From Streptomyces pilosus (GTDB lineage Bacteria; Actinomycetota; Actinomycetes; Streptomycetales; Streptomycetaceae), in NCBI RefSeq assembly GCF_014649835.1, contig NZ_BMTU01000006.1, positions 248,001-312,000 of the forward strand: DNA of 64,000 bases. The letters run 5' to 3'. Made by a program: the position numbers and the translations under genes. The notes beneath the pieces were generated by a model. It was not told the origin of the DNA. It saw only the letters and a program-made list of their open reading frames with translations, and ran no database searches. How positions within the stretch are numbered: position 1 is the stretch's first letter; every line of letters begins with the position of its first letter. Positions 23,474-31,429 of this stretch are shown here, in pieces.

Positions 23474-24235
23474 TCAGGCCCCGTCCGCCCGGGAACCGCC
23501 CTCCCCCGCCATCTCCCGCCGGTAGCCGGCGTACGCCGCGCGCAGCGCCTCGCCCGGCCAGTCGGCGGGCAGCAGGACGGGCGGCAGGACGGGGTCGGCG
23601 AGCAGGTGGCGCACGACGGCGGCGAAGGCGGTCAGCCGGTCCGCCGGGCCGGCGGCCCGGCCGACGTGCCCGAGGAGCGTGCGGGCCGTCCCCGCCCAGG
23701 TGTCCAGTGGCCACAGCCGCGCGGCGAGCTCCCCCGCGGGCCGCCCGGGACGGGCCGTGCCGCGCTCGGCGACCGCGTCCAGGGCGGTGGGCAGCGGGCG
23801 TTCCAGATTGGCGGGGCGCAGCCACACCCCCTCCCGCAGCTCGGCGAGCCTGAGCGCGGCGAGCCGGGTGCGCAGGTCCGCCCGCTCGGCGGGACCGCGG
23901 CCCGTCGCGGTGACCACCACCAGCTCCCAGTCGCCGTCCCAGGAGCGCGTGCGCGGCCGGACGGACTCGTCCTGGCGGCGCTGGCGCTCCAGCAGCCGGT
24001 CGCTGAGGCGGTACCCGGCGCCGGTGCGCCGCAGGTCACCCGCCGCGACCATCCGGCTGAGCGCCGCGCGGAGCGTGGACCCCCCGACACCGAACCCGTC
24101 CAGCAGCCGTGCGATGTCCTTCGCCGGGAGCTCCGGCGGGTGGGTGCCGAGCAGCAGACTCAGGACGGCCGACCGCGCGGAGAGGGGGCGCAGCAGCGGT
24201 TCCCGGGACGCCGGCGCCGCTTCGTTCCTCCGCAT
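23474..24235 (-). CDS. PaaX-family transcriptional regulator
   Basis: 253 residues from the ATG at 24235; an ATG at 24262 falls in the operator. A winged helix (SARSAVLSLLLGTHPPELPAKDIARLLDGFGVGGSTLRAALSRMV) is followed by the PaaX core RSWDGDWELVVV and REGVWLRPANL, and a helical C-terminal domain. PaaX repressors respond to CoA thioesters such as phenylacetyl-CoA. It is divergent from an acyl-CoA dehydrogenase and separated from it by a dyad, so an acyl-CoA ligand is plausible. TAGAGT ends 8 nt upstream of the start with no SD. Confidence 0.88.
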   Translation of the reverse strand: MRRNEAAPASREPLLRPLSARSAVLSLLLGTHPPELPAKDIARLLDGFGVGGSTLRAALSRMVAAGDLRRTGAGYRLSDRLLERQRRQDESVRPRTRSWDGDWELVVVTATGRGPAERADLRTRLAALRLAELREGVWLRPANLERPLPTALDAVAERGTARPGRPAGELAARLWPLDTWAGTARTLLGHVGRAAGPADRLTAFAAVVRHLLADPVLPPVLLPADWPGEALRAAYAGYRREMAGEGGSRADGA

Positions 24236-24261
24236 GGGGCCGTACTCTACGCCGCCAGGCA

Positions 24262-24299
24262 TGTTGCACTATTGCTGCGGTCGCAGTGCCAGTGCAACA
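24262..24299. promoter_or_regulatory. Operator dyad between PaaX and acyl-CoA dehydrogenase genes
   Basis: Arms 24262-24279 and 24282-24299 are 18 bp long with four central mismatches; the outer TGTTGCACT / AGTGCAACA and inner CTGCG / CGCAG blocks are perfect. TTGCAC occurs on both strands as a possible -35. It lies within the 73-bp gap between the divergent genes. Confidence 0.7.
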
Positions 24300-24308
24300 C
24301 TCGTGGGC

Positions 24309-25994
24309 ATGGCCACCACACTCGCGGACGAGCGGCAGCACCCGGGCGCGCACGGCGCCACCCGTGACCTCACGCACGAGGTCACCAACCAGCCCCCTCC
24401 CCTGTCCCCGTACGACGCCTCCGACGACACGGCCCTGCTGGAGGGTCTGCGGCGCGAGGGGGCGGAGTGGGCCGAGGAGGACCTGCGGCGCCTGGGCCGG
24501 CTGGCCGGCAGCGCGCAGGTGCAGGAGTGGAGTGAGCAGGCCAACCGCCACGAGCCCGTCCTGCGCACCCACGACCGGTACGGGCACCGCGTCGACGAGG
24601 TCGACTTCCATCCGAGCTGGCACCACCTGACGCGCACGGCCGTCGCCGAGGGACTGGCCGGCGCGCCCTGGGCGGACGACCGGCCCGGCGCGCACGTGGC
24701 GCGCACCGCGGGCGGACTGGTGTGGGGGCACACCGACGCGGGACACGGCTGCCCGACGTCCATGACGTACGCGGCGGTCCCCGCGCTGCGCCGGCAGCCG
24801 GAACTGGCGGAGGTGTACGAGCCGCTGCTCACCAGCCGCACCTACGAACCGGGCCTGCGCGCCCCCGCGGGGAAGCGCGGACTGCTGGCCGGCATGGGGA
24901 TGACCGAGAAGCAGGGCGGCTCGGACGTCCGCACCAACACCACCACGGCGACCCCGGCCTCCGAGCCCGGTGTGTACACCCTGCGCGGGCACAAGTGGTT
25001 CACCTCGGCACCGATGTGCGACGTGTTCCTGGTGCTGGCGCAGGCGCCGGAGGGGCTGTCGTGCTTCCTCGTGCCGCGCGTGCTGCCGGACGGCACCCGC
25101 AACACCTTCCGCATCCAGCGGCTGAAGGAGAAGCTGGGCAACCGGTCCAACGCCTCCTCCGAGCCCGAGTTCGACGGGACCGTGGCCTGGCTGGTCGGTC
25201 CGGAGGGGCAGGGCGTGAAGACCATCGTCGAGATGGTCAACTGCACCCGGCTCGACTGCGTGATGATGTCGGCGGCGCTGATGCGCAAGACGCTCGTGGA
25301 GGCGGGGCACCACGTGCGCCACCGCAGCGCGTTCGGGGCGCGGCTGGCGGACCAGCCGCTGATGCGCAACGTGCTCGCGGACCTGGCCCTGGAGTCCGAG
25401 GCCGCCACGGCCCTCACGCTGCGGCTGGCCGGGGCGGCCGACCGCGCGGTGCGCGGGGACACCGGGGAGGCGGCGTTCCGCCGGATCGCGACGGCGGTCG
25501 GCAAGTACTGGGTGACCAAACGCGGACCGGCCTTCACCGCCGAGGCCCTGGAGTGCCTGGGCGGGAACGGCTACGTGGAGGACTCGGGCATGCCACGGCA
25601 CTACCGGGAGGCCCCGCTGCTGTCGATCTGGGAGGGGTCGGGGAACGTCAACGCCCTCGACGTGCTCCGCGCGCTCGGCCGGGACCCGGCCACCGCGCAG
25701 GCGCTCTTCGACGAACTGGCCCTGACCCGCGGGGCGGACGCCCGGCTGGACACCGCCGCGGCCGCTCTGAAGGACCAGCTCGCCGCGGGATCGCAGGCCG
25801 GTGCCCGCCGGCTGGTGGAGCGGATGGCGCTGACGCTCCAGGGTTCCCTCCTCGTCCGGTACGCCCCGCCCGCGGTCGCCGACGCCTTCTGCGCGACGCG
25901 GCTGGGCGGCGACTGGGGGTACTCCTTCGGCACGCTGCCCGCGGCGGCCGGAGTCGACGCGATCCTCGGGCGCGCGCTGCCCGAGCGGGGCTGA
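24309..25994 (+). CDS. Acyl-CoA dehydrogenase, AidB-like
   Basis: 561 residues, close to the length of Escherichia coli AidB and longer than ordinary acyl-CoA dehydrogenases. FAD-site motifs are MGMTEKQGGSDVRTN and HKWFTSAPMCD. The catalytic region is LECLGGNGYVEDSGMPRHYREAPLLSIWEGSGNV, with Glu in YREAPLL. AidB binds FAD and DNA and is induced by alkylating agents; close homologues also oxidise isovaleryl-CoA weakly. Control by PaaX would fit a metabolic role better than DNA protection. ATG 24309, no SD visible. Electrons could go to EtfAB (588-2400). Confidence 0.88.
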   Translation: MATTLADERQHPGAHGATRDLTHEVTNQPPPLSPYDASDDTALLEGLRREGAEWAEEDLRRLGRLAGSAQVQEWSEQANRHEPVLRTHDRYGHRVDEVDFHPSWHHLTRTAVAEGLAGAPWADDRPGAHVARTAGGLVWGHTDAGHGCPTSMTYAAVPALRRQPELAEVYEPLLTSRTYEPGLRAPAGKRGLLAGMGMTEKQGGSDVRTNTTTATPASEPGVYTLRGHKWFTSAPMCDVFLVLAQAPEGLSCFLVPRVLPDGTRNTFRIQRLKEKLGNRSNASSEPEFDGTVAWLVGPEGQGVKTIVEMVNCTRLDCVMMSAALMRKTLVEAGHHVRHRSAFGARLADQPLMRNVLADLALESEAATALTLRLAGAADRAVRGDTGEAAFRRIATAVGKYWVTKRGPAFTAEALECLGGNGYVEDSGMPRHYREAPLLSIWEGSGNVNALDVLRALGRDPATAQALFDELALTRGADARLDTAAAALKDQLAAGSQAGARRLVERMALTLQGSLLVRYAPPAVADAFCATRLGGDWGYSFGTLPAAAGVDAILGRALPERG

Positions 25995-26001
25995 GACGGC
26001 C

Positions 26002-26067
26002 GCCGGCGGGGCGGCACCGGAGGGCGGCCGGCGGGGCGGCACCGGAGGGCGGCCGGCGGGGCGGCAC
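26002..26067. repeat. 25-bp tandem repeat, 2.6 copies
   Basis: Units start at 26002, 26027 and 26052, each opening GCCGGCGGGGCGGCAC; two full copies are identical over 25 bp and the third stops after 16. It lies between the acyl-CoA dehydrogenase stop and the BNR gene. Function unknown; copy number may vary between strains. Confidence 0.85.
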
Positions 26068-26179
26068 ACGGCGTGACCTGCGGCGCGGCCCGATCCGGGG
26101 GTGACTGTCAGTGGTGGGGTGCAGACTGGCCGTTGTCCGTTGTCGAGACGTCGAGGGCGACGTCGCGGAGGTGATCGGC

Positions 26180-27265
26180 ATGACCGAGGTACTGCTCGCC
26201 GTGGGTACCCGAAAGGGTCTGTTCATCGGGCGCCGGCGGGGCGGCGCCTGGGAGTTCGACGAGAGCCCGTACTTCAACGCGCAGGCCGTGTACTCGGTCG
26301 CGATCGACACCCGCGGGGCGAGCCCCCGGCTGCTGGCGGGCGGGGACAGCGCGCACTGGGGCCCCTCGGTGTTCCACTCCGACGACCTGGGCCGCACCTG
26401 GACCGAACCGGCCCAGCCGGCCGTCAGGTTCCCCAAGGACACGGGTGCCTCGCTGGAGCGGGTCTGGCAGTTGCACCCGGCCGCCGCCGAACCCGGCGTG
26501 GTGTACGCGGGTACGGAACCGGCGGCGCTGTACCGCTCGGAGGACCGCGGGGAGTCCTTCGAGCTGATTCGGCCCCTGTGGGAGCACCCCACGCGGTCGA
26601 AGTGGGTGCCGGGAGGCGGCGGCGAGGGCCTGCACACCGTGCTCACCGACGAGCGCGACCCGCGGGCCGTGACGGTGGCCGTCTCCACCGCGGGGGTCTT
26701 CCGCACCCGGGACGGCGGCGCGAGCTGGGCCCCGTCCAACTCCGGGGTGTCCGCGGTGTTCCTGCCGGACCCGGACCCGGAGTTCGGACAGTGCGTGCAC
26801 AAGGTCGCCCGGGACGCGGTGGACCCGGACCGGCTCTACCTGCAGAACCACTGGGGGGTGTACCGCAGCGACGACGCGGGCGGGCGGTGGACGGACATCG
26901 GCGAGGGACTGCCGTCGACGTTCGGCTTCACGGTGGTCGCCCACCCGCACCGCGGGGACACGGCGTACGTGTTCCCGATCAACGCCGACTCCGACCGGGT
27001 CCCGGCCGGCCGGCGCTGCCGGGTCTACCGGACGTCGGACGCCGGGGCCCACTGGGAGCCGCTGTCCGCGGGGCTGCCGCAGGAGGACCACTACGGCACC
27101 GTGCTGCGGGACGCGATGTGCCACGACGGCGCGGACCCGGCCGGCCTCTACTTCGGCAACCGCAACGGCGAGGTGTTCGCGTCGGACGACGACGGCGACA
27201 GCTGGCGGCAGCTGGCGTCGCACCTGCCGGACGTGCTGTGCGTGCGGGCAGCCGTGGTGGGCTGA
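26180..27265 (+). CDS. BNR-repeat beta-propeller protein (sialidase-like fold)
   Basis: 361 residues from ATG 26180, with GGAGG 8 nt upstream. It has repeated Asp-box-like motifs: SDDLGRTWT, SEDRGESFE, TRDGGASWA, SDDAGGRWT, TSDAGAHWE and SDDDGDSWR, one per blade, giving a six-to-seven-bladed propeller. It lacks the arginine triad context of true sialidases as far as I can see, and has no signal peptide, so it is probably a cytoplasmic propeller of unknown role. It stands alone; a hairpin follows. Confidence 0.82.
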   Translation: MTEVLLAVGTRKGLFIGRRRGGAWEFDESPYFNAQAVYSVAIDTRGASPRLLAGGDSAHWGPSVFHSDDLGRTWTEPAQPAVRFPKDTGASLERVWQLHPAAAEPGVVYAGTEPAALYRSEDRGESFELIRPLWEHPTRSKWVPGGGGEGLHTVLTDERDPRAVTVAVSTAGVFRTRDGGASWAPSNSGVSAVFLPDPDPEFGQCVHKVARDAVDPDRLYLQNHWGVYRSDDAGGRWTDIGEGLPSTFGFTVVAHPHRGDTAYVFPINADSDRVPAGRRCRVYRTSDAGAHWEPLSAGLPQEDHYGTVLRDAMCHDGADPAGLYFGNRNGEVFASDDDGDSWRQLASHLPDVLCVRAAVVG

Positions 27266-27316
27266 TCCCCGCGACGGGCGCCGGTCCAGGTCCTCGGAGC
27301 GGCCCACGGCAGCAGA

Positions 27317-27357
27317 ACCGGGCCCCCGGCCGCCTGTCTGCCGGCCGGAGGCCCGGT
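27317..27357. terminator. Hairpin between BNR gene and ung
   Basis: Arms 27317-27332 and 27342-27357 form a 16-bp stem with one mismatch and a 9-nt loop, between convergent genes. Confidence 0.6.
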
Positions 27358-27435
27358 GGGCCCGCGGAGGCCGGTCGCCCGGCCGGCGGCCCGGACCCGC
27401 CGGGCGGGGACCAGGGAGACGCCCACGTCCCCGGG

Positions 27436-28113
27436 TCAGGGCAGGCGCCACTCCACCGGCTGCGCGCCCTGGCGGACCAGCAGGTCGTTGGCCCGGCTGA
27501 AGGGGCGGGAACCGAAGAAGCCGCGGTCGGCCGACATCGGGGACGGGTGGGCCGACTCGATCGCCGGAAGGTCGCCGAGCAGCGGACGGCAGTTGCGGGC
27601 GTCCCGCCCCCACAGGATGGACACCAGGGGCTTCCCGCGCTCCGCCAGCGCACGGATCGCCTGCTCGGTGACCTCCTCCCAGCCCTTGCCCCGGTGGGCG
27701 GCCGGTTTGCGGGGAGCGGTCGTCAGCGCCCTGTTGAGCAGCAGCACGCCCTGTTCGGTCCACGGGGTCAGGTCGCCGTTCGACGGCCTGGGCAGGCCCA
27801 GGTCGGAGTGCATCTCCCGGAAGATGTTCTCCAGGCTGCCCGGCAGGGACCGCACCTCGGGAGCCACCGCGAAGCTCAGCCCGATGGCCATGCCGGGCGT
27901 CGGATAGGGGTCCTGACCGACGATCAGGACCCGCACGTCGTCGAAGGGTTGCTGGAAGGCGCGCAGGACGTGGGCGCCCGCGGGCAGGTAGGTGCGCCCC
28001 GCCGCTATCTCCGCGCGCAGGAAGTCCCCCATCGCCGCGACGCGGTCGGCCACCGGTTCGAGGGCCTTCGCCCAGCCCGCTTCCACCAGTTCATGCAAAG
28101 GTCTTGGTGCCAC
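27436..28113 (-). CDS. ung: Uracil-DNA glycosylase, family 1
   Basis: 225 residues, standard for Ung. The water-activating motif is GQDPYP (66-71, Asp68). The uracil-binding region includes GLSFAV, and the leucine-loop motif is HPSPMS (189-194) followed by GFFGSRPFSRAN. It removes uracil from DNA to start base excision repair, important for a G+C-rich genome where cytosine deamination is frequent. GTG start at 28113 with TAGAGT ending 6 nt upstream and no SD, so probably leaderless. Divergent from the kinase-like gene. Confidence 0.95.
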   Translation of the reverse strand: MAPRPLHELVEAGWAKALEPVADRVAAMGDFLRAEIAAGRTYLPAGAHVLRAFQQPFDDVRVLIVGQDPYPTPGMAIGLSFAVAPEVRSLPGSLENIFREMHSDLGLPRPSNGDLTPWTEQGVLLLNRALTTAPRKPAAHRGKGWEEVTEQAIRALAERGKPLVSILWGRDARNCRPLLGDLPAIESAHPSPMSADRGFFGSRPFSRANDLLVRQGAQPVEWRLP

Positions 28114-28226
28114 GCACGGACTCTAGCGACAACGGGGCCCCGGCTCACACCCGGCCGTTCCCGGACCGGGCCCGCCCCGGACGCTACTGTTCGTCGTCGT
28201 CGCACCGCAGAGGGAGGGTGAGTCCG

Positions 28227-29234
28227 TTGACCGAGTCCGGTTACCTCGCCGTGGACTCCGGCGGTTCCGGCCTGCGGGTCGTCGTCGGGGAGGCGGGGCG
28301 GGGCCCGCTCGCCCGGGCCGCCTCGGACGTACCGGTACGGACCGGGACGCGGGGCATCGACCCCGGGCACCTCATGGAACAGCTGGTGCCCATGGCGCGG
28401 GCGCTGTGCGCCGAAGCCGGGGCCGGGCGACTGCGGACGGCCGTCGTCGGCGCGGCCGGGATGGCCGGCCTGGGGGACGCCCTGCGCGCGGGGCTGCCGG
28501 ACGCGCTCGCTCGTGAACTGGGGGTGCGGCGGCTGGCGTTGGCGGCCGACGCGGTCACCGCGTACGTCGGTGCGCTGGGGGCCCGGCCGGGAGCGGTGAT
28601 CGCCGCGGGCACGGGCCTCGTGGCGACCGGCACCGATCTGACGGGCTGGCGCCGGGCGGACGGCTGGGGTCATCTGCTCGGCGACTGCGGCGGCGGCGCC
28701 TGGATCGGGCGGGCCGGCCTGGAGGCGGCGCTGCGCGCCCACGACGGCAGGGAGGGCGGCTCGGCGCGGCTGAGGGCGAGCGCGGAGGAGGTCTTCGGGC
28801 CCCTGACCGGACTGCCGGGCCGGCTGTATCCGCGAACCGACCGGCCCGCCGTGCTCGCGTCCTTCGCGCCGCGGGTGGGTGAGTGCGCGGCCGGCGGTGA
28901 TCCGGTCGCCGCGGACATCCTGCGGGCGGCGGCCCGGCACATGGCCGACTCAGCGGCGGCCGTGTGCCCGGCGCGGGGCGAGCCGGCGGTCGGCCTCACC
29001 GGGGGCCTGTTCCGCATGGGGGACGCGTTGCTCGTCCCGGTGGAGGAGGAACTGGCGCGACGTCTCCCCGGGGCACGGCGGGTCGTCGCCGAGGGGGACC
29101 CCCTCACGGGGGCGGTGCGGATCGCGGAGGACCTGACCACCGGCGCGTTCTCCCTCCCGGACGACCCGACGATGCTGCGCGTCACGGGCCCGGCGGGCGG
29201 GGACGTCGCGCGCGCGGCCGACACCCGTACGTAA
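28227..29234 (+). CDS. N-acetylglucosamine kinase-like ATPase (BadF/BadG family)
   Basis: 335 residues if started at the TTG 28227, with AGGGAGG 9 nt upstream; the GTG at 28218 is too close to the SD. ASKHA-fold motifs: LAVDSGGSGLRVVVG (phosphate 1), AVIAAGTGLVATG (phosphate 2), and GDCGGGAWIGRAGLEAAL typical of N-acetylglucosamine kinases, then GLTGGLFRMGDALL (adenosine site). It probably phosphorylates an amino sugar or a related sugar in the cytoplasm. A small hairpin (29271-29290) follows the stop. Confidence 0.82.
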   Translation: MTESGYLAVDSGGSGLRVVVGEAGRGPLARAASDVPVRTGTRGIDPGHLMEQLVPMARALCAEAGAGRLRTAVVGAAGMAGLGDALRAGLPDALARELGVRRLALAADAVTAYVGALGARPGAVIAAGTGLVATGTDLTGWRRADGWGHLLGDCGGGAWIGRAGLEAALRAHDGREGGSARLRASAEEVFGPLTGLPGRLYPRTDRPAVLASFAPRVGECAAGGDPVAADILRAAARHMADSAAAVCPARGEPAVGLTGGLFRMGDALLVPVEEELARRLPGARRVVAEGDPLTGAVRIAEDLTTGAFSLPDDPTMLRVTGPAGGDVARAADTRT

Positions 29235-29318
29235 CTCATCAGACAAAACCGGACGGATACCGCTCACCTGCCCCCTCCCCGAACAGGGGGACCCGGGAAA
29301 GCACTAACATGCCGCAAC

Positions 29319-30239
29319 ATGAGCACCCCCACTGGGCCCGCGTCCGGCCTGCCCGTACGAATGCCGCGCCCCCGCCAGCCCGGGCGGCACCGCCGTCCCG
29401 AGCCGTTGGTGGCTCCCGAGGACGCGCCCGCGCTCGTCCTCGCCGTGCCGGGTGCGCCCAGCAGTGCCACCCGCTCGCTCGCGGAAGAGGTCGTGAGCAT
29501 CGCCCGTTCCGAGCTGCCCGGTCTGGACGCCCGGATCGGCTACCTCGACGGTGACGGGGAGTTCGCCTCGCTGGCGTCCGTGCTCGCGCACGCGGCCGAG
29601 GAGCGCGCGGCCCGCTTCGAGCAGGCCCGCGCCGCCGGTATGGACGTCAAGGAGCCCGACGGTCCCGTGGCCGTCGTCGTGCCCCTGCTGGCCGGCCCGG
29701 ACAGCGCGCTGCTGCGCCGGATCCGCCAGGCCGTGATGGAGAGCAGGGTCGCCGCCGAGCTGACCGACGTGCTGGGCCCGCACCCGCTGCTCGCCGAGGC
29801 GCTGCACGTACGGCTGTCGGAGGCCGGTCTGGCCCGCGCCGACCGTGCCCGGCTGTTCACCGTGGCGACCGCCGCGGACGGCATCATCCTGGCCTCCGTG
29901 GGCGGTGACGAGGCCGTGCAGGCGGCCGGGATCACCGGCATGCTGCTCGCCGCGCGCCTCGCCGTGCCGGTGATGGCGGCGGCCCTGGACCAGGAGGGCT
30001 CCATCGCCTCCGTGGCCGAGCAGCTGCGCGGCTCCGGTTCGCAGCAGCTGGCGCTCGCGCCGTACCTGATCGGCCCGGAGATCGACGCGAGTCTGCTGGA
30101 GGAGGCCGCGAGGGAGGCGGGCTGCCCCGCCGCCGAGGCGCTCGGCCCGTACCCGGCGATCGGCAAGCTGGCCCTGGCCAAGTACACGACCGCCCTGGGC
30201 ATCGCCCCGCAGCAGGCGCAGAACACCCCGGCCCGCTGA
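29319..30239 (+). CDS. CbiX/sirohydrochlorin chelatase-like protein lacking usual histidines
   Basis: 306 residues. Two related halves each show the chelatase-type ending: LGPHPLLAEALHVRL (about 160-175) and ALGPYPAIGKLALAKY (near 285). In class II chelatases metal binding needs His in HGSR near the N terminus and in the GxHxxxD segment. Here the equivalents read VPGAPSS, LLAGPDSALL and YLIGPEIDASL, with no His. It may therefore be a non-catalytic relative or act on another substrate. ATG 29319 with TAACAT ending 8 nt upstream and no SD. Followed by a strong hairpin. Confidence 0.7.
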   Translation: MSTPTGPASGLPVRMPRPRQPGRHRRPEPLVAPEDAPALVLAVPGAPSSATRSLAEEVVSIARSELPGLDARIGYLDGDGEFASLASVLAHAAEERAARFEQARAAGMDVKEPDGPVAVVVPLLAGPDSALLRRIRQAVMESRVAAELTDVLGPHPLLAEALHVRLSEAGLARADRARLFTVATAADGIILASVGGDEAVQAAGITGMLLAARLAVPVMAAALDQEGSIASVAEQLRGSGSQQLALAPYLIGPEIDASLLEEAAREAGCPAAEALGPYPAIGKLALAKYTTALGIAPQQAQNTPAR

Positions 30240-30266
30240 CGCGGACCGGCTCACGCAGGACGCCGA

Positions 30267-30298
30267 AAGGGCCCGCCCCGGGAACGGGGCGGGCCCTT
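30267..30298. terminator. Strong hairpin between convergent genes
   Basis: Arms 30267-30280 and 30285-30298 are perfect 14-bp complements closed by a GGAA tetraloop, followed by TCGTCGTG. It probably terminates the chelatase-like and lactonase genes. Confidence 0.85.
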
Positions 30299-30315
30299 CG
30301 TCGTGTCCGGCACGG

Positions 30316-31350
30316 TCAGCCGGTGACCACGACGCAGGACGCGGCCGGCACCGGGAGCGAGCCGCCGCGCCGCGGCACCCCGCTGCCCGGGTCGAGCGCG
30401 AACCAGGTCACGTCCCCGGAACGCTCGTTGGCGACGTACAGGACGCCGTCGGCCACCGTGAGGGCGCGGGGCCAGTGACCGCCGCAGGACACCGTGGTGA
30501 GCGGGGTCAGCGCGGCACCCCGCTCCTCCACCCCGAACACGGACAGGACGTCCTCGCCCCGGGTCGCGGTCCACAGGAAGCGGCCGTCGGCCGAGACGGC
30601 CACCCCGGAGGGGTAGGCGTCGCCCGCCGGGGCGCCGGGCAGCACCGGGACCTCGGCGAGCGGCTTCAGCGCCCCGGCGGCGGCGTCCCAGCGGCACACG
30701 ACGAGGGTCGGGGCGAGCTCGTTGAGGACGTAGGCGTGCGCACCGGCGGGGTGGAAGGCCAGGTGCCGCGGTCCCGAGCCCGGGCGCAGGGCCGTCTCCC
30801 GGTGCGGGACAAGGGTGCCGTCGGTCAGCGCGCACACCCGCACCGAGTCCGTGCCGAGGTCGACGCTCACGACCCAGCGGCCGCTCGGGTCGGGTTGCAC
30901 CTGGTGGGCGTGCGGGCCCTGCTGGCGCTGCGGATGGGGGCCGGAACCGCTGTGCCTGAGGACCCCGGAGACGGACGCCGCGAGGGTGCCGTCCTCCCGC
31001 ACCGGGACGGCGCTGACACTGCCGGAGCCGTAGTTCGCGGTGAGGACGTGCCCCGCGAAGAGACCGAGGTGGGTCGGCCCGCTGCCGTCCACCGGGACCT
31101 CGCGCCCGGCCGGCCGCGGGCCGTCCCCGGTGACGCGGAACGCGGCCACCGCGCCCTCCGCCGTCTCACTGACCGCGTACAGCGTGCGGCCGTCGGCCGA
31201 CAGGGTCAGCCAGGACGGGTCGGGTACGGCGTTCAGGGCTCCGAGGCGGGTCAGCGCGCCCGTGCCGGGGGCGACGGCCGCGGTGACGATGCCCGGGCCC
31301 CCCGCCGCCGTGAACGACCCGATGAACGCCCGTCGTACGCCGTCCGCCAC
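30316..31350 (-). CDS. Lactonase-family beta-propeller protein
   Basis: 344 residues, GTG start at 31350 with an AGGAGAGGGGA tract upstream. Propeller-like repeats with the YbhE/6-phosphogluconolactonase family pattern: DPSWLTLSADGRTLYAVSE, GSGPTHLGLF, GPHAHQVQPDPSGRWVVSVDLGTD, GSGPRHLAFHPAGAHAYVLNE, PSGVAVSADGRFLWTATRG, and CGGHWPRALTVADGVLYVANE. It may hydrolyse a sugar lactone. The His and Arg of HAHQVQP and GPRHLAFHP are usual active-side residues in the family. No signal peptide. It lies 79 bp downstream of a FUSC gene on the same strand. Confidence 0.85.
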   Translation of the reverse strand: MADGVRRAFIGSFTAAGGPGIVTAAVAPGTGALTRLGALNAVPDPSWLTLSADGRTLYAVSETAEGAVAAFRVTGDGPRPAGREVPVDGSGPTHLGLFAGHVLTANYGSGSVSAVPVREDGTLAASVSGVLRHSGSGPHPQRQQGPHAHQVQPDPSGRWVVSVDLGTDSVRVCALTDGTLVPHRETALRPGSGPRHLAFHPAGAHAYVLNELAPTLVVCRWDAAAGALKPLAEVPVLPGAPAGDAYPSGVAVSADGRFLWTATRGEDVLSVFGVEERGAALTPLTTVSCGGHWPRALTVADGVLYVANERSGDVTWFALDPGSGVPRRGGSLPVPAASCVVVTG

Positions 31351-31429
31351 GGCTGTCCCCTCTCCTGCGATGCCGACCGGGGTGACGGTAACAGCCGATC
31401 ACCGGCCGGGCCCGACGGGCGTCCGCGGG

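Noticed and set aside
27436..29234. DNA-repair operon linking ung and the kinase-like gene
   Set aside because: They are divergent, each with its own start region, and no functional link is visible.
29271..29290. Terminator after the kinase-like gene
   Set aside because: CCCCCT/AGGGGG is only a 6-bp stem and lies against the next gene's promoter; too weak to list as a feature.
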